From Kribbella aluminosa (GTDB taxonomy: Bacteria; Actinomycetota; Actinomycetes; Propionibacteriales; Kribbellaceae): a stretch of 64,000 nt of DNA. The notes beneath the pieces are model-generated. The model searched no databases. It was not told where the DNA came from and worked only from the letters and a program-made list of their open reading frames with translations. Of the stretch, positions 7,040 to 16,180 are shown in pieces (the first letter of the stretch is position 1; every line of letters starts with the position of its first letter). The stretch covers positions 434,001 through 498,000 of the forward strand of contig NZ_JAGINT010000002.1 of assembly GCF_017876295.1 (NCBI RefSeq), in the 5' to 3' direction. The translations under genes were made by a program, and so were the position numbers.

Positions 7040-8361
7040 GGCCGCGGCGGAGTCTGTTCGGCGATCAGGACCAGGAGATCCTGCGCCTCGCGGTCCCGGC
7101 GTTCTTCGCGCTGGTGTCCGAGCCGCTGATGCTGCTCGCCGACTCGGCGATCGTCGGCCATCTCGGTACGCCGCAGCTCGCCGCGCTCGGGGTCGCCGGG
7201 ACGATCCTGCAGACCCTGGTCGGGGTCTGCGTCTTCCTCGCGTACGGCACCACGTCCGCGGTCGCGCGGCGGATCGGCGCCGGCGATCACAAGGGCGCGC
7301 TCGCCCAGGGCATCGACGGGCTCTGGCTGGCGTTGCTGCTCGGCGTCGTACTCGCGTTGCTCGGTACGGCGCTCGCACCGCAGGCCATCGGCGCGTTCGA
7401 CCCGTCGCCCGAGGTCGCCGGCTACGCGGTGACGTACCTGCGGATCTCCTGCTTCGGCATCCCGTCGATGCTGCTCCTGCTCGCCGCCACCGGCGTACTG
7501 CGTGGTCTGCAGGACACCAGGACTCCGATGGTCGTGGCGATCACGGCCAACCTCGCGAACATCGGGCTGAACGTCCTCCTCGTGTACGGCGTACACCTGA
7601 ACATCGCCGGCTCCGCCCTCGGTACGGCGCTCGCGCAGACCGGCGCCGGGATCGCGCTGGCCGTCGTCGTGGTCCGCGGCGCCCGGCGGGACGGCGCCAA
7701 GCTCCGGCCGGACCGCCCCGGCATCCTGGCCTCGGCGCAGATGGGCGTACCGCTGATCGTCCGGACGCTCACGCTCCGGGCGGCGATCATCCTGCTCACG
7801 TTCGTCGCGACCGCCCTCGGTACGACGTCCGTCGCGGCGCATCAGGTGGCGTTCACGCTCTGGTCGTTCCTCGCGCTCGCCCTGGACGCGATCGCGATCG
7901 CCGCGCAGGCGCTCACCGGCCGTGCGCTCGGCGCCGGCGACGTCGCCGGGACCCGGGCGATCACCCGCCGGATGATGTGGTGGGGCCTGTTCTCCGGGCT
8001 GATCGGCGGCCTTGCGCTCTGGGGGCTGCGGGCCGTCTACGTCCCGTGGTTCACCTCGGATCCCGACGTACGCCGGACGCTGGCGGCCGTCCTGATCGTG
8101 GCCGCGCTGTGGCAGCCGGTGAACGGGGTCGTGTTCGTGCTGGACGGCGTACTGATCGGTGCCGGGGACGGGCGCTACCTGGCGATGGCAGGCGTGGTGG
8201 CGCTCGTGCTGTACGTACCGCTGGCGCTGGCGGTGCTCTGGGCGGGCGGTGGGATCGTCGCGCTGTGGTGGGCGTTCGGCGGGTACATGTTGCTCCGGTT
8301 CCTCACTCTGACGACGCGGGAGCGCCGGGAGAGCTGGCTGGTCACGGGAGCTGTCCGCTGA
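7036..8361 (+). CDS. MATE-family efflux transporter (DinF-like)
   Basis: This 441-residue, roughly twelve-helix membrane protein shows the MATE/DinF opening LAVPAFFALVSEPLMLLADS and repeated-half features such as AVARRIGAGDHKGALAQG and GRALGAGDVAGTRAITRRMM. It exports drugs or metabolites by cation antiport; the substrate is unknown. The GTG at 7036 was chosen because the mature family starts near RRSLFGDQDQEILRLAVPAF and further upstream codons cross the promoter. A MATE gene next to dnaB and rplI is common in actinobacteria. Confidence 0.92.
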   Translation: MRPRRSLFGDQDQEILRLAVPAFFALVSEPLMLLADSAIVGHLGTPQLAALGVAGTILQTLVGVCVFLAYGTTSAVARRIGAGDHKGALAQGIDGLWLALLLGVVLALLGTALAPQAIGAFDPSPEVAGYAVTYLRISCFGIPSMLLLLAATGVLRGLQDTRTPMVVAITANLANIGLNVLLVYGVHLNIAGSALGTALAQTGAGIALAVVVVRGARRDGAKLRPDRPGILASAQMGVPLIVRTLTLRAAIILLTFVATALGTTSVAAHQVAFTLWSFLALALDAIAIAAQALTGRALGAGDVAGTRAITRRMMWWGLFSGLIGGLALWGLRAVYVPWFTSDPDVRRTLAAVLIVAALWQPVNGVVFVLDGVLIGAGDGRYLAMAGVVALVLYVPLALAVLWAGGGIVALWWAFGGYMLLRFLTLTTRERRESWLVTGAVR

Positions 8362-8402
8362 CCCCGCGGTACGGCATCGTTGAGCAGAAGGAAAGGAGCG
8401 GC

Positions 8403-9182
8403 ATGCCCGACACCGACGACGACCTGTCCGTCGACCTCGATCCCGTTCAGCGGGAGCAGGGCGACGACGACACCGAGGCCGCCCGCGAGCGGCGCGCCGC
8501 CAAGGCTCGGGCCGAGGCCGACAAGTTCCCGACGCACGACCTCGAGGACGAGGCCCGGAAAGACCTCGACGAGGCGGACGAGCAGGCCCGCCTGGACGAG
8601 GTGGACGCGGACGCCCGCACCGAGGAGATCGAGCTCGCCACCAAGGACGAGCAGGCGCTCGAGGAGCACCGCCTCCGCGACGAGGTGCTCGACGCCACCG
8701 CGGAGACCACCCGGGCGATGGAGCTCGCGCACGCCGACGAGCAGGCCCGCGACGTACGCCGGCAGTACGCCGCCAACGACAAGCAGCGCGGGGTCGGCGA
8801 CCGCGCCCATGGACGGCACGAACTCGACGAGGCGGCCGCCCGTCCCGACGATCTCGGGTCGGCGGGACTCGCCGCGGAAGGCCGGCGGTTCCAGAACCTG
8901 GCCACCATCGAGGAGCGCCGGTCCACCGCCGAGGACGAGATCGCCGACGACTACGACGCCTCCGCGCGGGAGCACCGCGAAGAGGCCCGCGACGCCCAGC
9001 CGCACGCGTCCGGCGCCGTCCGCAACCCGCCCGAGGAAGCCCCCGAGGCCCAGCTCCCCCAGGACCGCCTGCACGTTCGCGGCCACGGCCAGGTCCGGGA
9101 CAAGCAGGGCAAAGCCCTGAAGCCGAACCCGAGCCGAGCCGGCACGCCCGACCTCAACATCGACCGCCGCCGGGACCGCTGA
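8403..9182 (+). CDS. acidic coiled-coil protein of unknown function
   Basis: This 259-residue protein has no recognised domain. It is rich in Asp, Glu, Arg and Ala, with long charged stretches such as EAARERRAAKARAEADK and LDEADEQARLDEVDADART that should form extended helices or coiled coil. It lacks any signal peptide or membrane segment. The start follows a clear AAAGGAG RBS. It lies 41 bp behind the MATE gene and ends one base before the convergent YrdB-like gene. A structural or stress-related role is possible but not shown. Confidence 0.75.
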   Translation: MPDTDDDLSVDLDPVQREQGDDDTEAARERRAAKARAEADKFPTHDLEDEARKDLDEADEQARLDEVDADARTEEIELATKDEQALEEHRLRDEVLDATAETTRAMELAHADEQARDVRRQYAANDKQRGVGDRAHGRHELDEAAARPDDLGSAGLAAEGRRFQNLATIEERRSTAEDEIADDYDASAREHREEARDAQPHASGAVRNPPEEAPEAQLPQDRLHVRGHGQVRDKQGKALKPNPSRAGTPDLNIDRRRDR

Positions 9183-9515
9183 CTAGGGCTGCAGCTTCTG
9201 GGTGTGGATGATCGCGAGGTTCGCCGCGACCACCACCACGAAGACGATGCCGAGCAGCGGGTGGCCCATGCTCCACAGGGCGGCACCCGCGAGTCCGAAG
9301 ACGAGCACCTTCACGATCCATCGCGGCACCTGTCCGCGAGCTGCCGTCGGTGCCGCGAACAGGCCCCAGAGGACGGCGGCCACGAGCGGCAGCCCGACGG
9401 CGAGCAGCACGCGCGTCACCGTCGTACCGCCGGTGTCCCAGCCCCAGCGGGCGAAGACGCCCAGGGCGAGGATTTCGACGAGGAAGGCGAGCAGCAGGTT
9501 CGCTGCCTTCCACAT
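9183..9515 (-). CDS. YrdB/DUF2568 family membrane protein
   Basis: This 110-residue, four-helix protein matches the DUF2568 layout: NLLLAFLVEILALGVFARWG, WDTGGTTVTRVLLAVGLPL, VLWGLFAAPTA and a last helix LGIVFVVVVAANLAII. The function of the family is unknown. It follows the DUF4913 gene by one base and may be transcribed with the secretion-like cluster, though it could be an unrelated gene at the cluster's end. Confidence 0.85.
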   Translation of the reverse strand: MWKAANLLLAFLVEILALGVFARWGWDTGGTTVTRVLLAVGLPLVAAVLWGLFAAPTAARGQVPRWIVKVLVFGLAGAALWSMGHPLLGIVFVVVVAANLAIIHTQKLQP

Positions 9516-9516
9516 C

Positions 9517-9894
9517 TCAGACGCCGCGGATGTTCGGCTGGCGCTGGTCGAAGAACAGGCCGGCCGGTGGCTCCTGCACCGGCAGCGGCGGGATCGGATA
9601 GTCGGTGTGCTGGTTGTTCCGGCAGGCGGCGAACGGGCCGTCCGGGTCCAGCAACGCCATCATGTGCGGGTCCGCGTGGTCGCGCCACCAGACCGACATA
9701 CCGGTCGCCGGGTCCAGCCGCAGGTGCTCCCAGGCACGCCAGATCGAGTCCAGCCGGCTCAGCGCCTCCGCGTGCCGGTACCACTCGGGGCACCAGACGA
9801 ACTGCTGCCCGAGCCGCCGCGTGTAGAGGTAGATCAGCCGGTCTTCGACGAACTCCGCGACGTGCGGATAGAACAGCTCCTGCTCACCATCCAC
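9517..9894 (-). CDS. DUF4913-type protein of the conjugation-like cluster
   Basis: This 125-residue soluble protein is aromatic-rich and matches the DUF4913 pattern: FVEDRLIYLYTRRLGQQFVW, CPEWYRHAEALSRLDSIWRAWE and WWRDHADPHMMALLDPDGPFAAC. Proteins of this type occur beside TraG/VirD4-like genes in actinobacterial conjugation-related clusters. Its start overlaps the end of the coupling ATPase by 11 bp, so it belongs to that operon. Its role is unknown; small size and context suggest an accessory of the coupling protein. Confidence 0.8.
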   Translation of the reverse strand: MDGEQELFYPHVAEFVEDRLIYLYTRRLGQQFVWCPEWYRHAEALSRLDSIWRAWEHLRLDPATGMSVWWRDHADPHMMALLDPDGPFAACRNNQHTDYPIPPLPVQEPPAGLFFDQRQPNIRGV

Positions 9895-11716
9895 CGGTGT
9901 TCCCCTCGTTCTGCTCCCAGACCGGGCGCTCCGGGCCGCGCTGCTGGAGCGCCGGCTGCTGCGACGCCACCCACGGGTTGTTGCTCGCCGGGATGTTCGT
10001 CGCCGCTCCGGGATCGTACTTCGCCAGCGACGCCTTCACCGCGCCGGCGTCCGGCCGGGTGAACCACGGGACGGTCTTCACCAGCGTGGCCGGCTGACCC
10101 GACGACAGGACGACGGCCCGCCCGGCCGGCAGTGCGGCGAGCGCGGACACGTCGAAGATGTTGTGCCGCTGGGTCTGCTGGCTGGTACCGCGCTTGCCCT
10201 CGTTGTACGACACCGAGTTGGACTGGATGTCGTACTCGCCGACCATCTTGCTCAGCCGGTCGAGGAAGTTCGGGTCCGCGCCGCCACCGCCGTACACACG
10301 GATGTTGGCCGAGCCCCAGAGCTTCTCCATGCCGTGGTCGCCCCAGCACTCCTGGCCCTGCGCCCAGGACTGCAGGATCGTCATCAGCACGATGCCGCGG
10401 GAGCCGAAGTGCGAGTACAGGTCCGGGAGGTTCTTCCAGCGGCAGACGTTCGCGGCCTCGTCCAGTACGCCGACCAGCGGCTTCGGCATCCGCCCCAGCG
10501 GGCAGCCGCGGGCGAACTGCTCGGCGGCCTCGGCGACGGCGACGGTCAGCGCGGTGACCAGCGGGCCCGCCGTACCGGCGCCTTCCTTGGAGAGGCTGTA
10601 CAGCGTGCCGCCCTTGCGGACGAACTCGTGCGGGTTGAACTGGGGGCGGTTGTCGTTCGGGCCGTTCGGGACCACCCAGCGAGTGACCTTGCGGTTGACC
10701 AGGAACTGGGCGCTCTGCTGCGCCGTACCGTAGACACCGGCGCGCTGCTTGTCCGGCGCGTTGATGACACCGGCCAGCGCGTCCGCGGACAGCTGCAGGC
10801 CCGGGGTGTTGCGCAGGATCCGCTCGGGCTCGTCGTTCCGCTGGTCGGCCAGCCAGCTGTAGACCTGGGTGATCGGCCGCTTCGCCACCGCGGCGGCGAG
10901 CAGCAGGCCGGCCAGCAGGTCGGTACCGGCGGCGTCGAAGAACGCGTCGGTCTGCGCGCCGATCGTGCGCTGCGAGGCGACGAAGTGCTCGGCGAGCTCG
11001 CGCGCCTTGGTCTCGTCGGTGATGTACGTCAGCGGGTTCCACCACCAGTTCGGCGGCTCCTCGCAGACCTCCTGCGGGTCGAACACCCACAGCGGGCCCT
11101 TCTCCGACCGGGGGCCGCGGGTGGCGTCGACGATGTCCCGCTTGTTGGAGGTGGCGATCACGCAGCCGGGCGCGTCCAGGATGGCCGGCACCGCGCGCGA
11201 CGTGGTCTTACCGGTACGGGGACCCCAGATGTCGACGTGCATGTCTTCCCAGTTGCCGAAGACCTCGAGGTTGTCCTGCACGGTCCGGCCGATCAGGATG
11301 CCCGGACCCGAGTCGGCGATGCCGAGCTGGTTCGCCTTCTCCTGCGCGCCTTCGCGGGTGAGCTTGTAGATTTCCGACCGCTTCGCCATCAGCGACGCCT
11401 GCCGGTCGACCCGGCCGACCGACTGCTGCCGGTTCCGGAAGTACCACCAGGCGCCACCGGCCAGGCCGAGCAGCACCACGACCTCGACCAGGAGGACGCC
11501 GGTCGCCGCGCCGGACCAGGACAGGTTGCCCTTGGCAAGGTCGACGATCGCGTTGAACGGGTTGTTCGCCGGCAGCGTGCCGTTGACCAGCGACGCCACC
11601 TTCAGCGCGATCCACACCACGAACACCACGACCGCGAGCGCGCCCAGGCCCACGAAGATGAAGATCGCCTCGGGCGAGATCCCGCCCGGGCCGGTGCTCC
11701 GCTTGCCGTCGGCCAT
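9884..11716 (-). CDS. VirD4/TraG-type coupling ATPase
   Basis: This 610-residue membrane ATPase has two N-terminal helices (about 17-41 and 72-92), Walker A GPRTGKTT at 165-172 and Walker B VGVLDEAAN at 415-423, then the TraM-recognition-type C-terminal half (GSRGIVLMTILQSWAQGQ). Coupling proteins pass substrates, DNA-protein or protein, to a type IV channel. It overlaps the VirB4-like gene by one base (TAATG) and DUF4913 by 11 bp. The P-loop is complete, with no insertion, unlike its neighbour. No relaxase gene accompanies it here, so the substrate may not be DNA. Confidence 0.93.
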   Translation of the reverse strand: MADGKRSTGPGGISPEAIFIFVGLGALAVVVFVVWIALKVASLVNGTLPANNPFNAIVDLAKGNLSWSGAATGVLLVEVVVLLGLAGGAWWYFRNRQQSVGRVDRQASLMAKRSEIYKLTREGAQEKANQLGIADSGPGILIGRTVQDNLEVFGNWEDMHVDIWGPRTGKTTSRAVPAILDAPGCVIATSNKRDIVDATRGPRSEKGPLWVFDPQEVCEEPPNWWWNPLTYITDETKARELAEHFVASQRTIGAQTDAFFDAAGTDLLAGLLLAAAVAKRPITQVYSWLADQRNDEPERILRNTPGLQLSADALAGVINAPDKQRAGVYGTAQQSAQFLVNRKVTRWVVPNGPNDNRPQFNPHEFVRKGGTLYSLSKEGAGTAGPLVTALTVAVAEAAEQFARGCPLGRMPKPLVGVLDEAANVCRWKNLPDLYSHFGSRGIVLMTILQSWAQGQECWGDHGMEKLWGSANIRVYGGGGADPNFLDRLSKMVGEYDIQSNSVSYNEGKRGTSQQTQRHNIFDVSALAALPAGRAVVLSSGQPATLVKTVPWFTRPDAGAVKASLAKYDPGAATNIPASNNPWVASQQPALQQRGPERPVWEQNEGNTGGW

Positions 11717-14637
11717 TACTCGTCAACTCCCGTCCGGGCGTTCACCCGGGTGGTCGGGTCCGGCGGCGGCAGCATCGACGGATCGTCCATCCGGTACTCC
11801 CCGACGACCTCCTGGGTACCGTCCGGTGCGACCTCGACCACCTGCGGCACGCCGCTCTGACCGGTCGTCCACAGCTTGTTGGTGTCGTTGATCTCGCGCT
11901 CGACCGTGGTCAGACCGACGTGCACCGGGATGCCCGGGCGGCCACCGACCTTGACCAGGAAGTTGCCTCGGCCGGGAGGTGCGGCCTCCTTGCCGGTCGC
12001 GGGGTCCCAGGCCGGCGGGTCCTGCCAGCCGATGAGCATGTTCTGCTCCTCCTGGGACATCGCCACGACCTCGGTCAGGTTGTCCATCTCGGCCCGCGGC
12101 AGACCGCCGAGGACCACCATGCCGGAACGCTCGACGAAGCCCTTCGCCTTCATCCGGTCCTCGGGGTTCTGCAGGGCCAGCAGGTCGGACATGGTGTGCG
12201 AGATCATCGCCATCCCGACACCGCGCTGCCGGTTCAGACGGGTCAGCGCGTCGACCCGGTCGACCAGGCCGCTGCCGGCCCGCAGTACCCGCCACAGCTC
12301 GTCGAGGATGACGAAGTAGTGCCGCCGCGGCTCCAGCCCGGCGTCGGCGAGCGCCTGCGAGACCGCGACCGCGCCGAACCCGTACGACCAGCAGGCCAGC
12401 AGTACGGCGGCCTGCAGGCTGGTCTCGGAGTCGTCGACGTTGGACACGTCGAACACCACCGGACGGTCCATCTGCATCGGGTTGTCGGTCTGCTCGGAGA
12501 AGATCTCGCCCAGCCGGCCACCGCCGACCAGACCGATCAGCGAGGCCTCGAGGCCTTCGGTGATCTGCCGGTAGCGGTCGAGGCTGCCGCGGTCCAGGGC
12601 CACGTTGCGGACCCGGTCCGGGGCGTCCTGGATGACCTGCAGCAGGTCGCGGAGCACCGGCGTACCTTGGAACCGCTCGTCGAGGACCTTGAGCGCCTCG
12701 TCGAGGATGGTCTCCTCGCGGTCGTTCGGGTTCTGGTTACGCATGATCGCGATCAGCGCCGAGACCATCGTCTGCCGGCGGCCGTGCGCGTCGGCCTGGA
12801 TCGCCTCCCGGGCCTTGCCGGTCAGCCGGAGCGCGGCCTGCCGGGACTCGCCCGGGTCCAGCACGTTCAGGTGGCCGCGGCCACGGCCGAGCTGGATGAC
12901 CTGCCCACCGAGGGCCTGGATCAGGTCCTTGTAGTCCGGCTTCAGGTCGCCGAGCACCAGCGGCTGCACGCCGTACCCGGCGAGGCCGAGCGCCATCCGC
13001 CGGGTGATCGTGGAATTGTGGGTGGTGATGAAGGTACGCCCGGCCAGATACAGGCCGTCGGGGTTGGCGACCTGGACGCAGCGGACCGGCCGGGAGGCAA
13101 CCCGGCGGGCCGACACGATGTAGCGCCGTGAGGTTCGAGCCGGCTGCCCGACCGTTCGCTCCGCGTGCACTTCATGCTTGCGACGAAGGCCGAACACCTC
13201 GTCCGTCGTCGTGAAGCCGACGGTCCACTTCGGGCCGCAGTCCTTGCCATTCAGCATTGCCCGGGACTCTCGAAGGGTCGGCCGGTAGCCCAGGCTCGCG
13301 ATGAGCTCGAGTACATCCTCAGCCAGCCACCGGCAGGTCGAGGTGTATTGCACCTGACCGCCGGCCGGGGAGACTGTGCCGTCTGTGTCAAGCAGACCGG
13401 CGAGCAACTCTCGTCGCTGCCCGTCCGATGCGCGCAGGTAGGACGTCGGGATGTGCTTGTCACCCAGTACGCCGAGCCGGCGCAGGACCTCGGTCAGACC
13501 GGTGCCCTTCTGCCGATAGGTGCCCGGGATCGTCAGCCGGTAGACCATCGGACCATTCGGCTCGCACTCGATACCAGCGGCCCGGATCCGGTCGACGATG
13601 CCCTGATCGACCGTCGTCAGCCGTGGTGCCGCACTGTGTCCATCTCCGAGCCAAGCACCAAGGACATACGGCGCAAGCGGAAGACTTGCCTCGGAAAGTA
13701 CGAGGCCCGGCATCACTCGGACCGCGTGGTTGGCCTTGCCACCTGCAACCAGGGTCTCCGCGACCTCCGCAGTCGTCAGGGGTTCCTTCTCCGGCGTGCG
13801 ATTGCGCTGATCGTTCTTCGTCCTGCGGAGAGCCGCCGACACTACGGCGACCAGGGCCGCCGGGTCGTACCAGTCCCGGCTGCCTCGACTCCGGACCGGA
13901 GCCAGAGCACCCGCCCAGCGGTAGACCGAGCTCTCGCGGGTGGTGCCGTTCCAACCGAGAGTCCGGGTCAGATCCCGGACCGAGACCGGTTCGGCGCCGA
14001 GACTCGCCCGGGCGGCATCGACGGCGGACAGTTCCAGATCAGTGCCCGCCGGCAACCGCTTGCGTGGCACGTTGCGCTCCACCCAGGCTCGCCGGCGGTC
14101 CTCGACGGTCTCAGTCACCCACAGGTGTTCGGCATCGGCGACGATCGTCTCTCCGCTGGAGAAGGTCAGCTCCCAGCACTCGCGATCGGTCATCACTTCG
14201 GACACCGCGACAATCGCCGTCGGCAGACCATCGGCACCAAACACGAAGTCGCCTGGTTGCAGGTCGGCCATCCGGCGTGTCCCGTCGGGCGTCGGGATCG
14301 GTGTGTCGACGTCGAGCGCCTTGCCCAGGCCCGGCTTGCCGAGCACGAACATCGACGGGTTCGAGATCAGCTTGGCCCGCATGAACCAGCTGATCGGGTC
14401 GCAGCACATGGTCGCGCCGGAGAGGATGTTCCGCCCGATCGGTACGCCGACCATCGGGCTGCCGGTGCCGGCCCCGAACGGCCACATCCCGCAGACCTGG
14501 ACCGTCGTACCACGCCACTCCTGCGGAGCCTGCAGGTACGTCGAGTAGCCGCCGCCCGGGCCCGGCCAGCCGCGCGGCATCGGCCGCCGGCCCCGGCGGG
14601 TCGGGTCGACCGGCTTCTTCTGCTTCTTTTCGCTCAC
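11716..14637 (-). CDS. VirB4/TraC-like ATPase with a full-length intein
   Basis: The 973-residue product is a VirB4-like motor ATPase (538 residues after splicing) interrupted at its Walker A motif GKPGLGK/STITRR by a 435-residue intein (residues 107-541). The rest carries LVLGDLKPDYKDLIQALGG, Walker B HYFVILDELWRV (773-784) and RGVGMAMISHTMSDLLALQN. VirB4 ATPases power pilus assembly and substrate transfer in type IV systems. GTG at 14637 follows a GGGGAG site. Host activity depends on splicing. It overlaps the coupling ATPase by one base and follows the SCO6880-type gene by 34 bp. Confidence 0.93.
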   Translation of the reverse strand: MSEKKQKKPVDPTRRGRRPMPRGWPGPGGGYSTYLQAPQEWRGTTVQVCGMWPFGAGTGSPMVGVPIGRNILSGATMCCDPISWFMRAKLISNPSMFVLGKPGLGKALDVDTPIPTPDGTRRMADLQPGDFVFGADGLPTAIVAVSEVMTDRECWELTFSSGETIVADAEHLWVTETVEDRRRAWVERNVPRKRLPAGTDLELSAVDAARASLGAEPVSVRDLTRTLGWNGTTRESSVYRWAGALAPVRSRGSRDWYDPAALVAVVSAALRRTKNDQRNRTPEKEPLTTAEVAETLVAGGKANHAVRVMPGLVLSEASLPLAPYVLGAWLGDGHSAAPRLTTVDQGIVDRIRAAGIECEPNGPMVYRLTIPGTYRQKGTGLTEVLRRLGVLGDKHIPTSYLRASDGQRRELLAGLLDTDGTVSPAGGQVQYTSTCRWLAEDVLELIASLGYRPTLRESRAMLNGKDCGPKWTVGFTTTDEVFGLRRKHEVHAERTVGQPARTSRRYIVSARRVASRPVRCVQVANPDGLYLAGRTFITTHNSTITRRMALGLAGYGVQPLVLGDLKPDYKDLIQALGGQVIQLGRGRGHLNVLDPGESRQAALRLTGKAREAIQADAHGRRQTMVSALIAIMRNQNPNDREETILDEALKVLDERFQGTPVLRDLLQVIQDAPDRVRNVALDRGSLDRYRQITEGLEASLIGLVGGGRLGEIFSEQTDNPMQMDRPVVFDVSNVDDSETSLQAAVLLACWSYGFGAVAVSQALADAGLEPRRHYFVILDELWRVLRAGSGLVDRVDALTRLNRQRGVGMAMISHTMSDLLALQNPEDRMKAKGFVERSGMVVLGGLPRAEMDNLTEVVAMSQEEQNMLIGWQDPPAWDPATGKEAAPPGRGNFLVKVGGRPGIPVHVGLTTVEREINDTNKLWTTGQSGVPQVVEVAPDGTQEVVGEYRMDDPSMLPPPDPTTRVNARTGVDE
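13015..14319 (-). other. class 3-type intein with LAGLIDADG endonuclease, in the VirB4-like ATPase
   Basis: The intein starts with Ala (ALDVDTPIPTPDG) and ends ITTHN before Ser+1. It has the WCT set: block B DAEHLW (H171, W173), block F VRCVQV (C520) and block G TTHN (T539). Between them lie two LAGLIDADG motifs, VLGAWLGDGH (near 325-334) and LLAGLLDTDGTV (411-422), both with acidic residues, so the homing endonuclease may be active. An extra helical region (about 200-300) could be a DNA-binding part. The splicing blocks are clearly related to those of the DnaB intein. Confidence 0.92.
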
Positions 14638-14671
14638 TGTGACTCCCCAGGTGCCACTGTGTGGAGTTCAA

Positions 14672-16180
14672 TCATAGGGATTCCCGGAGCCCGGCCGGAA
14701 CCGCGAGGTGGCTCTGGATCACGACACCCAGCGGCAGCCCGGCGATGAAAGCGGAGTCCTGCGAGCCGTACGCCGTACGCAGCAGGACGCGAGCGGTGGC
14801 GCCGAGGTTGTCGACCGCGGCGACCATGTCCGGGATCTGCTCCGCGGTCATCACGGTCCCGGTCACCACCATGCCGAAGTTCACCAGACCCGCACCGCGG
14901 GCCTCCTCCTGCGCCGACCGGTCGGCGGCCCGGGCCTCGGCCAGGTTACGGGCCGACGGCCGCGAGGACGCGGTAGCGCGGAACGACGCGTTGCGCTTGT
15001 CGGCCTCCACCATCCGGGCCGCCGTACCGGCGTCCAGCGGGCGGTAGAGCAGCGTGACGCGCTTGCGGTCGATGTCCGCGTGCGGTGCGACCAGCTGCGA
15101 CAGCACCGACGAGAAGACCTCGCCACGCGGCGCCTGCGACATCTGCCAGGTCACGGACCAGGCCGAGTCGTGCCGGTACTTGTCCCAGAACGCCTGCGCG
15201 GCGGCGGGGCCGACGTCGGTCCATTGCAGTTCGGGCGGCATACCCTGCCCGCGGGCCTCGTCGATCAGCGAGGCGGACGCCGGGTCGTACGCGATCCGGA
15301 TCGCCTCGCACAGCTCCTGGGCGCTGACCGGCCGGGCGGCGCCCGCACCGGTGGCGTTCAGGCTCTGGGTGAGCGCGGGCAGCCGGGCCGCCAGCTCGCG
15401 GCCCATGTCGTCTTCCTTGCGGCGCTTGCCGCTCCGGTCGGTGCCCTTGAAGGTCAGTGCGACCCGGGCCGAGACCAGCGCGGAGCCCTCCGGGTACGTC
15501 TGCACGACCTCGGTGAGCATGGCGCGGGCGATCGGTGGCGTGCCGTCCATCATGTTGCTTCCGACCTCGCGACGAAGCCGGATGCCGGTGTCCGGCGCGC
15601 TCTCCACCGTCACCGACGCGGCGACGATGCCCGGCTCGTGGCCGAGGGAGGCCAGCCACTGGCCCCAGTGCGCCACCCAGATGTCGACCTGCTCCTCGTC
15701 GACGAGCGAGGCACCGTCGGGTTCGGCGTTGATGACGACAGTGAAGTGCCGAGTGCTCGGGTAGTACAGCAGCGCGAACGGCCGGCCGTACGAGTCCTGG
15801 TACTCACTCAATTGGGAGGCCGCGGCGAGGCCGGGGAGCTGGAACTTGCCCCAGGCGGTCCGGCCGAGCGGGCCGGAGCGGTAAAGGTTGTGCTTAGCCA
15901 TCTTTGCTCGTTGCCATCCAATGTAGGTCGAAAGCCGTTGCAGCGTGGACTGCCCGTGCTTGTCCTTGGTGACCAGGAGCCCGAGCCCCACGCCGACGAT
16001 CAGCAACGTGACGAGGGCGGCCTGGATACCGCCGGCCATCGTCGCGAAGACCACCGCCAGCAGGCCACCCATCAGGAGGCCGGTGCCGAGCATGCCCAAA
16101 CCGGCGATACCCGCCGAAGCGGGCTGCCGCCAGTTGCCGTAGGTGCGAGGTGCGCGTCGTACGTTCTCAGCCGCTGCCAC
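14672..16180 (-). CDS. SCO6880-type protein of the type IV secretion-like cluster
   Basis: This 502-residue protein resembles the SCO6880 family found in actinobacterial conjugation-like clusters. Two adjacent helices near the N-terminus (about 20-65: IAGLGMLGTGLLMGGLLAVV and ALVTLLIVGVGLGLLV) are followed by a large cytoplasmic part (LPGLAAASQLSEYQDSYGRP, RVTLLYRPLDAGTAARMVEA). The GTG at 16180 was preferred because earlier starts would lie deep inside the upstream TrbL-like gene; the remaining overlap is 14 bp. Its place before VirB4 suggests it fills the inner-membrane VirB3/PrgI-like role (inference). Confidence 0.85.
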   Translation of the reverse strand: MAAAENVRRAPRTYGNWRQPASAGIAGLGMLGTGLLMGGLLAVVFATMAGGIQAALVTLLIVGVGLGLLVTKDKHGQSTLQRLSTYIGWQRAKMAKHNLYRSGPLGRTAWGKFQLPGLAAASQLSEYQDSYGRPFALLYYPSTRHFTVVINAEPDGASLVDEEQVDIWVAHWGQWLASLGHEPGIVAASVTVESAPDTGIRLRREVGSNMMDGTPPIARAMLTEVVQTYPEGSALVSARVALTFKGTDRSGKRRKEDDMGRELAARLPALTQSLNATGAGAARPVSAQELCEAIRIAYDPASASLIDEARGQGMPPELQWTDVGPAAAQAFWDKYRHDSAWSVTWQMSQAPRGEVFSSVLSQLVAPHADIDRKRVTLLYRPLDAGTAARMVEADKRNASFRATASSRPSARNLAEARAADRSAQEEARGAGLVNFGMVVTGTVMTAEQIPDMVAAVDNLGATARVLLRTAYGSQDSAFIAGLPLGVVIQSHLAVPAGLRESL

